Notes: generated by a model from the sequence alone, not told the origin. A DNA stretch of 64,000 bases from CAWCJL01 sp963795775 (GCA_963795775.1 CAWCJL010000008.1:248001-312000), one strand, 5' to 3'. Positions 7,394 to 17,596 are shown, counted from the stretch's first letter. Translations and numbers: made by a program.

Positions 7394-9454
7394 ATGTCCT
7401 CGCAAGCCAATCGCCGCTCGCTCTTCGACGCCAGGATCGTTCGCCGCGCCTCTTTCGATGCCCTCGCGAAACTGCATCCGCGCGTGATGATGCGCAACCC
7501 CGTCATGTTCGTCGTCGAGACCGGCAGCTTCCTCACGTCCGTCCTGCTCTTCTCGAACCTCATCACGCACACCGGCCACTTCAGCTTCAACCTCCAGATC
7601 ACTCTCTGGCTCTGGTTCACCGTCCTCTTCGCTAATTTCGCCGAGGCGATGGCTGAAGGACGCGGCAAAGCCCAGGCCGACGCTCTCCGCGCCGCAAAAT
7701 CCGAGACCACTGCCTACCGCATTCTCAAATCCGACAAAGACGCCTCCAGACAGCGCGTTGAAGAGATCCCCAGCACCCAGCTCCGCGTCGGCGACATCGT
7801 CCGGGTCTCCGCAGGCCAAATGATCCCGGGCGACGGCGAGGTCATCGAAGGCGTCGCGTCCGTGGACGAGTCCGCTATCACTGGCGAATCCGCTCCCGTG
7901 ATCCGCGAAGCCGGCGGCGACCGCAGCGCCGTCACCGGCGGCACCCGTGTCCTCTCCGATCTCATCACCGTCCGCATCACCTCTAACCCCGGCGAGACCT
8001 TTCTCGATCGCATGATCGCTCTTGTGGAAGGAGCCGAGCGCCAGAAGACCCCGAATGAGATCGCGCTTAATATCCTCCTGGCGGGCCTCACGCTCATCTT
8101 CCTGCTTGCGGTTGTCACCCTGCAGCCCTTCGGCATCTACTCAGGCGCGCCGCAGACCGTCTTCGTTCTTATCTCGCTTCTCGTCTGCCTGATCCCCACC
8201 ACCATCGGTGGCCTTCTCTCCGCGATTGGCATTGCCGGCATGGACCGCCTCGTGCAGCACAACGTCCTCGCCACCTCCGGCCGCGCCGTTGAAGCCGCAG
8301 GCGACGTCAACACACTCCTCCTGGACAAGACCGGAACCATCACCCTCGGCAACCGCCAGGCGTCCGAATTCGTCCCCGCACCCGGCGTCACGGAGCGCAC
8401 CCTTGCCGACGCCGCCCAGCTTTCCTCGCTCGCCGACGAGACGCCCGAAGGCCGCTCGATCGTCGTTCTCGCCAAAGACCGCTTCAACCTTCGAGGCCGC
8501 GAGCTGGCCGAGCTCAATGCAGAGTTCATCGGGTTTTCCGCCATCACTCGCATGAGCGGTATTGAGGTGGATGGCCGCAGCATCCGCAAAGGCGCTGCCG
8601 ACGCCATCGCTCGCTACCTCCAGCAACACGGCGCCGAGATGCCTAAGGAGATCCGCTCCGCCGTCGACACCATCGCAAGGAGCGGCGGCACACCACTCGT
8701 CGTTGCCGAAAACAACCGCGCGCTGGGCGTCATTTACCTCAAAGATGTCGTAAAGGGTGGCATGCGCGAACGCTTCGATCAGCTGCGCGCCATGGGCATC
8801 CGAACCGTGATGATCACGGGCGACAATCCGCTCACCGCGGCAGCCATTGCTCGCGAGGCCGGCGTGGACGACTTCCTCGCCGAAGCCAAGCCCAAGGACA
8901 AGATGGACCTCATCAAGCGGGAACAGGGAGAGGGCAAGCTCGTGGCGATGACAGGGGATGGCACAAACGACGCGCCTGCGCTCGCTCAGGCCGACGTTGG
9001 GGTCGCCATGAACTCCGGCACGCAGGCCGCTAAAGAAGCCGGCAACATGGTTGACCTCGACTCCAACCCCACCAAGCTCATCGAGATCGTCGCCATCGGC
9101 AAACAGCTTCTGATGACCCGCGGCGCGCTCACCACTTTTTCCATCGCCAACGACGTTGCCAAATACTTCGCCATCATCCCCGCGATGTTCGCCGGGGTCT
9201 TTCCGGTGCTCAACGCGTTGAACATCATGCACCTCAAGAACCCAGAGTCTGCAATCCTTTCCGCTGTCATCTTCAACGCACTGATTATTGTCGCGCTCAT
9301 CCCCCTCGCTCTGCGCGGTATCAGCTACCGTCCGCTCTCGGCGGAGGCACTCCTGCGCCGCAACCTCATGGTCTACGGCTTCGGCGGAATCATCGTGCCA
9401 TTCATCGGTATCAAGTTCATCGATTTGATAATTACCGCGCTGCATCTCGCCTGA
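7394..9454 (+). CDS. kdpB: KdpB, ATP-hydrolysing subunit of the K+ pump
   Basis: 686-aa P-type ATPase. The actuator loop TGES is at residues 163-166 (the serine is the inhibitory phosphorylation site described in E. coli KdpB). The phosphorylated aspartate is Asp311 in DKTGTITLGN, and the hinge motif TGDGTNDAPALAQADVGVA is also present. The membrane segment CLIPTTIGGL at about 265-275 is the M4-like region. All motifs needed for activity are seen. A GGAGAG-type ribosome site lies upstream of the ATG. The product energises the high-affinity K+ uptake complex in the inner membrane. Confidence 0.97.
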   Translation: MSSQANRRSLFDARIVRRASFDALAKLHPRVMMRNPVMFVVETGSFLTSVLLFSNLITHTGHFSFNLQITLWLWFTVLFANFAEAMAEGRGKAQADALRAAKSETTAYRILKSDKDASRQRVEEIPSTQLRVGDIVRVSAGQMIPGDGEVIEGVASVDESAITGESAPVIREAGGDRSAVTGGTRVLSDLITVRITSNPGETFLDRMIALVEGAERQKTPNEIALNILLAGLTLIFLLAVVTLQPFGIYSGAPQTVFVLISLLVCLIPTTIGGLLSAIGIAGMDRLVQHNVLATSGRAVEAAGDVNTLLLDKTGTITLGNRQASEFVPAPGVTERTLADAAQLSSLADETPEGRSIVVLAKDRFNLRGRELAELNAEFIGFSAITRMSGIEVDGRSIRKGAADAIARYLQQHGAEMPKEIRSAVDTIARSGGTPLVVAENNRALGVIYLKDVVKGGMRERFDQLRAMGIRTVMITGDNPLTAAAIAREAGVDDFLAEAKPKDKMDLIKREQGEGKLVAMTGDGTNDAPALAQADVGVAMNSGTQAAKEAGNMVDLDSNPTKLIEIVAIGKQLLMTRGALTTFSIANDVAKYFAIIPAMFAGVFPVLNALNIMHLKNPESAILSAVIFNALIIVALIPLALRGISYRPLSAEALLRRNLMVYGFGGIIVPFIGIKFIDLIITALHLA

Positions 9455-9473
9455 ACGACGAAAGGACACCACG

Positions 9474-10043
9474 ATGAAGAAGCACCTCATTACCGCATGC
9501 CTCTACACCATCGTCACCGCCGTCGGACTCGGCGTGATCTACCCATTCGTCGTCACCGGCATCGCGCAACTGGCCTTTCAAGCGAAGGCTAACGGCCAGC
9601 TCATCACGCGCAACGGTCAGATCATCGGCTCGCACATCATCGGCCAGCCCTTCACCGGGCCCGGTTACTTTCACAGTCGCCCTTCCGCAGCCGGCTCCGG
9701 CTATGACGCTTCGTCTTCGTCCGGTTCCAACCTCGGCCCCACGAATAGATCCCTTATCGATCGCATTCACGCGAGCGTCATCGCGGAATTGAATGGCAGC
9801 GCTCCCATTCCCATTGACCTGGTCACAGCTTCCGCTTCCGGGCTTGATCCCGATATCTCTCCTGCAGCCGCTCTTTATCAGGTCGCGCGAGTCGCCCGCG
9901 AACGCAAGCTCCCGGAGGACCGCCTCCGGCAACTCGTACTCGTGCACACTCGTCCCCGCCAGTTCGGCCTGCTCGGCGAACCCACCGTCAATGTTCTCGA
10001 GCTAAATCTCGCCCTCGAGAACTCCACGCTGCGACATTTCTGA
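9474..10043 (+). CDS. kdpC: KdpC, chaperone-like subunit of the K+ pump
   Basis: 189-aa protein with one N-terminal membrane helix (about residues 8-30) and a soluble domain. Conserved KdpC stretches are visible: YFHSRPSAAGSGYDA, GSNLGPTN and TASASGLDPDISPAAALYQ. KdpC binds near the nucleotide site of KdpB and raises ATP affinity. AAAGGA lies ahead of the ATG. It is the last gene of the kdp operon; no clear terminator was found in the 315 bases after it. Confidence 0.95.
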   Translation: MKKHLITACLYTIVTAVGLGVIYPFVVTGIAQLAFQAKANGQLITRNGQIIGSHIIGQPFTGPGYFHSRPSAAGSGYDASSSSGSNLGPTNRSLIDRIHASVIAELNGSAPIPIDLVTASASGLDPDISPAAALYQVARVARERKLPEDRLRQLVLVHTRPRQFGLLGEPTVNVLELNLALENSTLRHF

Positions 10044-10358
10044 TCTGAGAATTGCTAATAGCTGCCGCTTACATCGGTCTTGGTTGAGTACAAGATCGCG
10101 ATAAACGCGCTATACGTAAGGAACCCACTAGCGTCACGCTTTTCCGCACGGCGCGGACGCCGTGGAATCAATCAGGGCACCGTTTTAATCGGGTCCCGCT
10201 TGCGCTCCAGTCTGACCTGCGTTGCCCGGAAGAGTCTCCAGACTTGCGTTACGAATAGTCCGCTTGAACCCAGCAGTGTCCGGTGCCGGCTCCGACGGGA
10301 GTATCATTACCCCGATGCAGGTCCTGTTACTCTGCGGAGCAGCGGATCTGAGATTGGA
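10044..10358. other. Intergenic region between kdpC and the TPR gene
   Basis: 315 bases without a convincing gene. A weak open frame runs in from 10080 into the TPR gene but lacks coding character before 10359. No clear terminator or consensus promoter was identified, although a promoter for the TPR gene should lie here. Confidence 0.5.
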
Positions 10359-11909
10359 ATGCGTACGTTACGTGGCCACGGGTTGCGGCGAAGTCGGTCG
10401 CACAAATATGCGCTCATTCTGACGCTCAGCGCGTGTCTGCATCTGGTGACACCGAATGCACATGCGCAGGGCGTGACCGATTCTCTGGCCAAGGCAAAGG
10501 CTCTGGTTCGCGCCGGCCGATACGATGGCGCCATCGGAGAGTTACAGCGAGCGCATCGCGCGCATCCGTCCGATCCACGGATACTTGCGGTTGAAGGCGT
10601 CGCATATGCGATGAAGGGGGACGACGCGCAGGCGCTCCGGGCAGTGCGCGCCGCCCTCCGTATCGACCCTACATTCACTCCTGCGCTGCAAACCGAAGCT
10701 CAGATTCTTACGCGCGAACACAGCCCCGAAGCGAAGCCGGTACTTGTCAAGCTGCTAAATGCGAACCCGAGCGACAGCATTGCGCGGGAGATGCTTGCAC
10801 TCGAACAGGCGCGGAGCGGTGAATGTGCACCGGCGGTTTCCAATTTTCAGGCGATCGCAGCGTCCATGACAGCACACCCCGAATCGCTTCTGAGTTACGC
10901 GGGCTGCCTTTACTCAGAGGACAAATTCAGTGCTGCCCTCCCGGTCTTCTCGCAGTTGTTGGCGCTCCAGCCAAGCGATGCGCACGTTAGGTATGACCTG
11001 GTGCTGACACAGGTGCGGGCGGGCGACAACAAGGGTGCAATTCAGACTGCGGCTCCATTGCTGGACGAAAACCCGGACGTGGACACACTGACACTGGCCT
11101 CTGAGGCCTCTGAAGCTTCCGGCAACACCGCGCAGGCGGTCGAGTTACTGCGTCGAGCCATTGTGCAGGATCCGACACTTAGCGATTCCTATGTTCGATT
11201 CGCGGAGCTTTGTATGTCGCACGAGTCCTACGAGGCGGGCATCGCGATGGTGAGCGCGGGTATTTCGCGGCTCCCGCAGAACTCGTCACTGTATATCGCA
11301 CGAGGCATGCTGTACGGAGGCAAGGGCGACTACGAGAAAGCTGAGGCGGATTTCCGGGCCGCGGAGATGTTCGACCCGAAGCATGGGACGGGATCGTATG
11401 GAGTAGGGCTGGTGGAGGCGCAGAACCACCACCCCGAGCAGGCGCTAAAAACCACCCGCGCCGCGCTGCGCGAGCACCCGGATGATGCGCAACTGAATTA
11501 CCTGCTCGCACGCATTCTTATCGAAGACGGCGAACGCCCCGGGTCGCCAGGATTCAAAGAAGCGAGAAGCGCCGCGGAGACCGCAGTACGCCTGCGGCCT
11601 GACCTGCTATCGGCTCGCGATCTGCTGGCGAAGATCTACGCGCTGGCTGGAGACGTGCCGCAATCTATTGAGCAATCAAAGGCTGCCCTGGCGATCGACC
11701 CTTCTGATCAAACTGCGCTATACCGATTGATGCTGAGTTCGAAGCAGATGGGGGACAATGCCACCGTGCATGAGCTAGCGAAGCGCCTGGCTGATGAGCT
11801 TCGGCATGCGCGTGAAGCAGAGAGCAACCGGCTTCGGTACCGGCTGGTTGAGGCAACTGGACCGCAACAGGCAGGCGGAACGACTGCCAACTCCCCGGCG
11901 CATCCCTGA
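10359..11909 (+). CDS. Exported tetratricopeptide-repeat protein
   Basis: 516-aa protein with an Arg-rich N-terminus and a hydrophobic signal segment (about residues 17-32, ending near NAHAQG). About eleven to twelve TPR units follow; typical repeat cores are GRYDGAIGELQRAHRAHPSD, GDDAQALRAVRAALRIDP and GDVPQSIEQSKAALAIDPSD. TPR arrays are protein-protein scaffolds. Position just before a TonB receptor and two glycoside hydrolases suggests a periplasmic or outer-membrane partner in polysaccharide uptake. The start was placed at 10359 because the signal peptide begins there and the upstream extension is not protein-like. The role is inferred from context only. Confidence 0.8.
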   Translation: MRTLRGHGLRRSRSHKYALILTLSACLHLVTPNAHAQGVTDSLAKAKALVRAGRYDGAIGELQRAHRAHPSDPRILAVEGVAYAMKGDDAQALRAVRAALRIDPTFTPALQTEAQILTREHSPEAKPVLVKLLNANPSDSIAREMLALEQARSGECAPAVSNFQAIAASMTAHPESLLSYAGCLYSEDKFSAALPVFSQLLALQPSDAHVRYDLVLTQVRAGDNKGAIQTAAPLLDENPDVDTLTLASEASEASGNTAQAVELLRRAIVQDPTLSDSYVRFAELCMSHESYEAGIAMVSAGISRLPQNSSLYIARGMLYGGKGDYEKAEADFRAAEMFDPKHGTGSYGVGLVEAQNHHPEQALKTTRAALREHPDDAQLNYLLARILIEDGERPGSPGFKEARSAAETAVRLRPDLLSARDLLAKIYALAGDVPQSIEQSKAALAIDPSDQTALYRLMLSSKQMGDNATVHELAKRLADELRHAREAESNRLRYRLVEATGPQQAGGTTANSPAHP

Positions 11910-12101
11910 GTACATCAAGCGCAGGGTCGTTAGAGCACCTGCGAAAAGAATCGTTGTAACTGCCAAGTCTGTCGAGGCGACGGGCCCTCACCCAGTCCGA
12001 ATAATGCGGATGAGGTTGCGCCATGGCTTGCAGGAACACTGTGCTCCGGACACATGCGTGCAGACCATTGGGGCTGGCCGCCTGCTTAGAACAATGCAGA
12101 T

Positions 12102-12130
12102 TTGACCCAATGAACAGGTTGCTCTATGAT
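12102..12130 (+). promoter_or_regulatory. Sigma-70-type promoter of the TonB receptor
   Basis: TTGACC at 12102-12107, a 17-base spacer and TATGAT at 12125-12130: five of six matches to consensus in each hexamer. Transcription would start near 12137 and give a 5' leader of about 94 bases. An in-frame ATG at 12126 lies inside the -10 box, so it cannot be the translation start. Confidence 0.75.
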
Positions 12131-12152
12131 GCGCGGTGTTCAAGTTTTTGCA

Positions 12153-12185
12153 GGTTTTGTCGTCCCGACAAATGCCCCAAAAACC
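12153..12185 (+). other. Hairpin in the TonB-receptor 5' leader with a competing pairing
   Basis: A perfect 7-base inverted repeat TTTGTCG/CGACAAA (12156-12162 and 12166-12172, loop TCC). An alternative pairing of GGTTTT (12153-12158) with AAAACC (12180-12185) overlaps it. Either could affect leader stability or translation. Function is unknown. Confidence 0.4.
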
Positions 12186-12230
12186 GCCGTCTCAACGCGT
12201 CAGGTGTTGTCCCTCCAGGGAGGTATCACG

Positions 12231-15200
12231 GTGCGGAACATACTCCACTTCAGAGTCAGCCTGCTTCTGCTGCTGCTTACCATTGCGCTTCCCGCGCTCG
12301 CGCAGTTTTCGAGCGGTATTGAGGGCACGGTCCACGACAGTTCCGGCGCGGTGATTGCCGGGGCCAAGGTGACGATCACGGATACCCGCCTCGGCGCCAC
12401 CCGTTCGACCACTACCAATGATACGGGCTATTTTCGGATCGACAGCATAGGAGCTTCGACTTACGACTTACGGATTGTGTCCTCGGGGTTTGACACTTAT
12501 CAGCAGAATAATCTGACACTGCAGGTAGCGGAGATCCGCACGCTGGCACCTGTTTTAAAACTGGGTTCCACTTCAACTGAGGTTACAGTGACTGCGACCT
12601 CAGCGACTGTGAATCTGACTGCCGCGACGACGGGATCGGTCGTTTCAGAGCAGACCGTCAGTGTGACCCCGCTTGGCGGACAGAACGTTTATGGATTGGC
12701 CAGCCTCACGCCGGGTATGACCGGCAGCGGCACTAACTCGACCGACAACTATACCAACGAATACGCAATCAATATCAACGCCGCTGGCCTCCGTCAGGAA
12801 GAGAATGGATACCAGATCGACGGAGCTTACACGGATACTCCATCCCGTGCGGGCGGCACGTCCATCTCACCGAATCCGGAGATTGTCCAGTCGATCGATA
12901 TACGGACGAATAATTTCGATGCTGGGAAAGGAAGAAACGGCGGTGCCACTGTCGATGTCTTCACGAAGTCAGGAACGAATCAGTTCCACGGCACTGGCGA
13001 CTACTATTTTCTGAACAACAACCTGGTTACGCGTACTGAGTTCCAGAGCAGCGTACCTACGTTCAAACGGCAGGAGATGGGCATCACCGCCGGTGGGCCG
13101 ATCATCCGGAACAAGTTGTTCTTTTACGGCGCCATCGACGTGCTCCGCTCCAGCACTGTGAGCGCAAGCGCATACACGGTAGAAACGCCGGATCTTCTCA
13201 ATTGGGCCCTGACCAATCTTCCCAACAATGTCGGCACACAGGTGCTGAAGGCCGCGCCGCCGCTGTCAAACCCGACAAGCAACTTCTCCACTGCCAGCCA
13301 GGTTACCGGCTACTTCCCGCTACCTCCGAACATTCCGTCGAATCTCCCTGTGCTGGGCACCGCCAACATCAGTTACTCCATCCCGAAGAACGGATACCAA
13401 TGGAGTGGCCGCGGTGACTACTACATCGGCAGCAACGATCGCATCTACGGCGAAGTGATGCGCACCTACGATACCTCGGTAAGCGCGACGCCGCGTCCGG
13501 CTTTGAATTTCAATCAGGCGAACAGTTCTGATTTTGTGAACATCGACTGGACGCACACTTTCTCGCCGAAGCTCCTCAACGAACTCGGCGCGAACATGAT
13601 CCGTCCATTTGGCTCCAACCTGCCCGTCGCCGCGGATGCCATTCCCTATATCAATGTGACCGGCCTGCAGGGTTTCTCCAACTGGGGCCCTGGAAACTTC
13701 ACACAAACAACGATCGGCTGGCGGGATGTTCTCACGGCATCCGTGAAGACGCACACGCTGAGGTTTGGCTTCCAGCAGGACAATATTCGCGAGGTTGATA
13801 GCCAAAGCGGCGCATTCAATCGACCCACTTATAACTTCAACAGTCTGCTGGACTTTGTACAGGACGAACCGACTTCTGAAAACGGGACGCCGGTAAGTCT
13901 GCTCACGCACTCCGCAGCTCCGTACAATCGCCGCTACCGCGCCCTGGTCACTGGCATCTTTGTGCAGGATGACTGGAAAGTGTCACCCCGGTTCACGCTC
14001 AATGCCGGGCTTCGTTACGACAGCATGGCGAACTTCTTCGCGATCCTCACCCCGCCGTTGACGAATTTCCGGTTCGGGCCAGGGGCGAATTATTATGAGC
14101 AGATTGCGAATGGCGTCGCGGGGCTGCAGCCAAGCAATCACGTGCTCGACCATACTATCTGGCAGGTCACGCCGCGCGTAGGGTTCTCTTACGACGTATT
14201 CGGTACAGGCCGAACCGCGTTGCGTGGTGGATTTGGCATGTTTGCCGACCAGCCGCCTTACATCCACATCACGGATATTACTGCGGGAAATCTTCCCAAC
14301 GTCTACACGCCTTCGCTCAGCGTCTACCAGGGGCAACCCACGCCGCATTTTCAGCTTTGCAGTCCGCCCACCGGCTTTACTATAGCCTGTCCTGTCGTGG
14401 ATACCAGGAATGTTGTGATAAATCCGAGTGGCGGGATCGACGGTCAACGCGCATCTCTGGGGGGCTACTCTCCAAACTACAAGCTTACCCAGGTGCTTGC
14501 GTGGTCGCTGAGTCTGCAGCACCAGTTCTCAAACACGCTCGTGGCTGAGGTAAATTATTCTGCATCGGCGGCGCGCCACCTGCCCGTGTTCAACCAGGAC
14601 GCCAATCGTTTTGCGGGTGATCTTATTGTGAACAAAGGTGTGCTCACGCGTCTCAATCCGAATTTTGGTGCAATCAATTACGGAACCTCCGACGGCAATT
14701 CTGTCGGGCACTACGCTTCTGTGACGATGACGCGTCTGCTCTCACACGGATTCAACCTCCGTGGCATTTACACCTTCGGTAAGGCGCTCGACACGTTCAG
14801 CAACTCAGGTTCGCTTGACGCCGGAGCGATCACCACGAGTACCTCGGTGATCCGCAATGGAGATCTGTCGGCACAGTACGGACGATCCGACTACGACATA
14901 CGTCAGCAGCTCTCGATAGATGGCACATGGACCTTGCCGAACAATTTCGCCAATGGGTTGGAGAAGAACATTCTGGGCGGTTGGCAAATCGGCGGTCTTT
15001 GGTTGTTTCATACGGGCCTGCCCTTCACGGTTTACACAAGCGCCGGTTTCAATCCGGTCTACGGTCCGGGCGGCCAGGTCATCGGCAATACCGGCGGTGA
15101 CTACAACGCGGATGGCTCGAATTACGATGTGCCCAACGTTCCCGGTTTTGGGGCACACCTGAGCGGGCAGCCGAGAAGTAAATTCATCACCGGACTCTTC

Positions 15201-15503
15201 CCCGCGACCGCCTTCGCGCCGCCTGCGCTTGGAAGCGAAGGGTCTCTCGGGCGAAACACATACGACCAGCCCGGCTATAACAATTTCGACTTCGCAGTCG
15301 CCAAGCTTTTTTCGACGAAGTGGTTCGGAGGAGAGCGGCTTCACCTCGAGGGCAAGGCTGAGGCTTTCAATCTGTTCAATCGGGTCAATCTGAACGGGGT
15401 GAACTCAGATCTCTCTTCCTCGCTCTTCGGCAAATCAACGACCGAATTGCAGAGGCTTTCAGGCGGACGAAGCATCCAGTTGCACATCCGGGGCAGTTTC
15501 TGA
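12231..15503 (+). CDS. TonB-dependent receptor with N-terminal carboxypeptidase-regulatory-like domain (Oar-like)
   Basis: 1090-aa outer-membrane receptor. The signal peptide has a Leu-rich core and ends at PALAQ. A Cna-B/carboxypeptidase-regulatory-like domain follows (about residues 27-110: GIEGTVHDSSGAVIAGAKVT), then a plug domain (SLTPGMTGSG; TVDVFTKSGTNQFHGTGDYYF) and a large beta-barrel. The barrel includes NRVNLNGVNS and ends in an aromatic C-terminal strand (GRSIQLHIRGSF). Such receptors are numerous in acidobacteria and import oligosaccharides or other large ligands using TonB energy. The GTG start is supported by AGGGAGG at 12217-12223 with a 7-base spacing. It is followed by a GH63-like and a GH31 gene, suggesting a plant-glucan-type substrate. 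Confidence 0.92.
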   Translation: MRNILHFRVSLLLLLLTIALPALAQFSSGIEGTVHDSSGAVIAGAKVTITDTRLGATRSTTTNDTGYFRIDSIGASTYDLRIVSSGFDTYQQNNLTLQVAEIRTLAPVLKLGSTSTEVTVTATSATVNLTAATTGSVVSEQTVSVTPLGGQNVYGLASLTPGMTGSGTNSTDNYTNEYAININAAGLRQEENGYQIDGAYTDTPSRAGGTSISPNPEIVQSIDIRTNNFDAGKGRNGGATVDVFTKSGTNQFHGTGDYYFLNNNLVTRTEFQSSVPTFKRQEMGITAGGPIIRNKLFFYGAIDVLRSSTVSASAYTVETPDLLNWALTNLPNNVGTQVLKAAPPLSNPTSNFSTASQVTGYFPLPPNIPSNLPVLGTANISYSIPKNGYQWSGRGDYYIGSNDRIYGEVMRTYDTSVSATPRPALNFNQANSSDFVNIDWTHTFSPKLLNELGANMIRPFGSNLPVAADAIPYINVTGLQGFSNWGPGNFTQTTIGWRDVLTASVKTHTLRFGFQQDNIREVDSQSGAFNRPTYNFNSLLDFVQDEPTSENGTPVSLLTHSAAPYNRRYRALVTGIFVQDDWKVSPRFTLNAGLRYDSMANFFAILTPPLTNFRFGPGANYYEQIANGVAGLQPSNHVLDHTIWQVTPRVGFSYDVFGTGRTALRGGFGMFADQPPYIHITDITAGNLPNVYTPSLSVYQGQPTPHFQLCSPPTGFTIACPVVDTRNVVINPSGGIDGQRASLGGYSPNYKLTQVLAWSLSLQHQFSNTLVAEVNYSASAARHLPVFNQDANRFAGDLIVNKGVLTRLNPNFGAINYGTSDGNSVGHYASVTMTRLLSHGFNLRGIYTFGKALDTFSNSGSLDAGAITTSTSVIRNGDLSAQYGRSDYDIRQQLSIDGTWTLPNNFANGLEKNILGGWQIGGLWLFHTGLPFTVYTSAGFNPVYGPGGQVIGNTGGDYNADGSNYDVPNVPGFGAHLSGQPRSKFITGLFPATAFAPPALGSEGSLGRNTYDQPGYNNFDFAVAKLFSTKWFGGERLHLEGKAEAFNLFNRVNLNGVNSDLSSSLFGKSTTELQRLSGGRSIQLHIRGSF

Positions 15504-15574
15504 GGCGGGACCACGCTCTCACGAACTGCGCATTGAAGGCACCTGAAGCAGGCACGCACGATCGGGTTCAGGCG

Positions 15575-17596
15575 ATGGCATCGGCAAGTGGCAGATTGCT
15601 TCGCGGTAAGGCGCTCGCGGGTTTGTGCCTGGGCTTCGGCGCAAGTGCTCTTTGCCTCCTTGCGAACGCCCAGAGCGGCGATGGGCTGCCCGGGAGTAAA
15701 TATCCGAGCAGCGCGATCGCAGAGACAACGGACCGCCCGCTTTCACCGCAATACAGAGCCGTGCAGCAGCGGCTCGCGCACGGGTGGAACACCTGGGATG
15801 TGAACAGTATCGCTACGGAGGTGCTACTACCCGAGGCACTCGCTGTTCACCTCGGCCTAAAACACAACACCACGGAGTCGAATGAGGCTTTCCTTCGCGA
15901 GGTTCTTATCGGGCGGCTCAGGCCAGATGCCGAACGGGTCTTTCCTGGACCGCACTCATGGAATGGCAGCTATACAGAGTTTCGCGTGACGTGGAAGGAC
16001 CATAGCTGGCGCGTACAGAGCGCACATGACGGCCAGGATCTTGTAGTCCTAGCCACACCGTTGCCGTCCGAGTCTAAGACAGCACTCCCGCCTACGCTGG
16101 TTATTTCTGTCAACTTTCTTTGGAACAGGCCGGGAACCGTAACTCGCGAGGGCAGCTCCATCCTGGCGAACGCTCCCGGGCGTAGCATCCGAGTCTACTG
16201 TACCTGCGAAGGATCGGGCGAGACTCACAAGCATAGAAATGTGGGGCTTCCCGTAGGCGGCCCGTACTTTGCAGCCGACCTCACAGCACCGGTAGCCATC
16301 AGCACAGGAGTCCGGCGAACGCTGCCCCAGGTGCAAGCTGCCATCGAGCGGCAACATAGTGAATACGAGCGCTCGCTGCCCACGCGCCCAGACATAAAGC
16401 CCATCGTGGATGCTATCGAAACCACGCTCGGTTGGGACACCACCTACGAGCCCGAGAAGGAGCGCGTTGTCTCTCCGGTGAGCCGAGTCTGGAGCGTTGA
16501 ATGGGGCGGTTACGTTCTGTTCGACTGGGACACACTGTTTGCGGCTACTATGGCGTCCGTGGGTGATCGCGATCTAGCCTACGCGGATGCGATTGAGACC
16601 CTTCGTGGGGCCACTTCAGAGGGCTTCGTTCCAAACTATGCACGCGCTGGAAATTGGAAGAGCTTCGACCGCTCTGAACCACCGGTGGGCGGGATTACGG
16701 TGCTTGGCTTGTACCGGAAGTTCAAGGACCGCTGGTTTCTGGAAGATACATTTCCTGCACTCCTGGCCTGGAACCGGTGGTGGGCTCAGCACCGCGATCT
16801 GGACGGGTACCTGGTTTGGGGAAGCAATGGAACGAACCCACCGGGAAACCTCGATGACTCCTCTCGCGGTACGCGTGCTGGGGCAATCCTTGAGTCCGGA
16901 CTGGATAACAGTCCGATGTACGACACCGCAAGCTATGACCAGGGCAGAGGCCTGCTGGAGTTCGCCGATGTCGGGCTCATGAGCATGTATATCGCCGATT
17001 GTGACGCGCTCGCGACGATTGCGGACACGCTGCAGCGTCCCAATGAGGCGAGAGAGCTTCGCGCTCGAAGCCTGCGCTACGGCCGACAGCTCCAGACGCT
17101 TTGGAATGCCGACATAGGGATATTTCTAAATAAGGACCTCCGCACAGGGAAGTTCAGTACCCGGTTGTCACCTACCAACTTCTACCCTATGCTGGCACGC
17201 GCGGCGACCCCCGCCCAGGCGCAGACGATGATTCAGAAGCACCTGGAAAATCCGCGCGAGTTCTGGGGCGAATGGGTCATCCCCTCGATAGCCCGGGACG
17301 ATCCAGCATTTCCCGATCAGAATTACTGGCGCGGACGAATCTGGGGACCCATGAATTACCTGGTTTATCTCGGGCTTCGAAACTACGATGACGGGAATGT
17401 TCGCCGTGAGTTCGCAGAGAAGTCCTACGCACTCTTTCTTAAGGAGTGGCGAGACAAAGGACACGTCCATGAAAATTACAACGCAATTCTAGGAACCGGT
17501 GATGATGTCGCAAACAGTGACCGCTTCTACCACTGGGGAGCACTGCTCGGCTACATTGAACTCCTAGAGAAGAGTGGGAATAACACGGCGCCCTGA
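15575..17596 (+). CDS. Secreted glycoside hydrolase, GH63-like (alpha/alpha)6 barrel
   Basis: 673-aa protein with a signal peptide (hydrophobic core at about residues 12-30, cleavage near LLANAQ). The catalytic part resembles bacterial mannosyl-oligosaccharide glucosidase / YgjK-like enzymes of family GH63. Recognisable segments are FDWDTLFAATMAS, SGLDNSPMYD, GLMSMYIADCDALA, DQNYWRGRIWGPMNYLVYLGL and the C-terminal HVHENYNA...FYHWGALL. Family members hydrolyse alpha-glucosidic bonds by inversion. The catalytic acid and base were not assigned. The ATG at 15575 was chosen because it opens the signal peptide; an in-frame TTG lies 42 bases upstream. It is probably co-transcribed with the receptor (71 bases apart) and followed by a GH31 gene. 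Confidence 0.8.
   Translation: MASASGRLLRGKALAGLCLGFGASALCLLANAQSGDGLPGSKYPSSAIAETTDRPLSPQYRAVQQRLAHGWNTWDVNSIATEVLLPEALAVHLGLKHNTTESNEAFLREVLIGRLRPDAERVFPGPHSWNGSYTEFRVTWKDHSWRVQSAHDGQDLVVLATPLPSESKTALPPTLVISVNFLWNRPGTVTREGSSILANAPGRSIRVYCTCEGSGETHKHRNVGLPVGGPYFAADLTAPVAISTGVRRTLPQVQAAIERQHSEYERSLPTRPDIKPIVDAIETTLGWDTTYEPEKERVVSPVSRVWSVEWGGYVLFDWDTLFAATMASVGDRDLAYADAIETLRGATSEGFVPNYARAGNWKSFDRSEPPVGGITVLGLYRKFKDRWFLEDTFPALLAWNRWWAQHRDLDGYLVWGSNGTNPPGNLDDSSRGTRAGAILESGLDNSPMYDTASYDQGRGLLEFADVGLMSMYIADCDALATIADTLQRPNEARELRARSLRYGRQLQTLWNADIGIFLNKDLRTGKFSTRLSPTNFYPMLARAATPAQAQTMIQKHLENPREFWGEWVIPSIARDDPAFPDQNYWRGRIWGPMNYLVYLGLRNYDDGNVRREFAEKSYALFLKEWRDKGHVHENYNAILGTGDDVANSDRFYHWGALLGYIELLEKSGNNTAP

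Noticed and set aside
8141..9490. Long open frame opposite kdpB
   Set aside because: Antisense shadow; no ribosome site or motif.
12126..12230. Upstream ATG extending the first TonB receptor by 35 codons
   Set aside because: The ATG lies inside the -10 hexamer of a strong promoter, and the GTG at 12231 has a much better ribosome site and opens the signal peptide.
12023..12322. Cys-containing frame before and over the first TonB receptor start
   Set aside because: Several cysteines occur but are scattered. The frame has no stop before the receptor, runs far into it and begins ahead of the promoter, so it is not leader-like.
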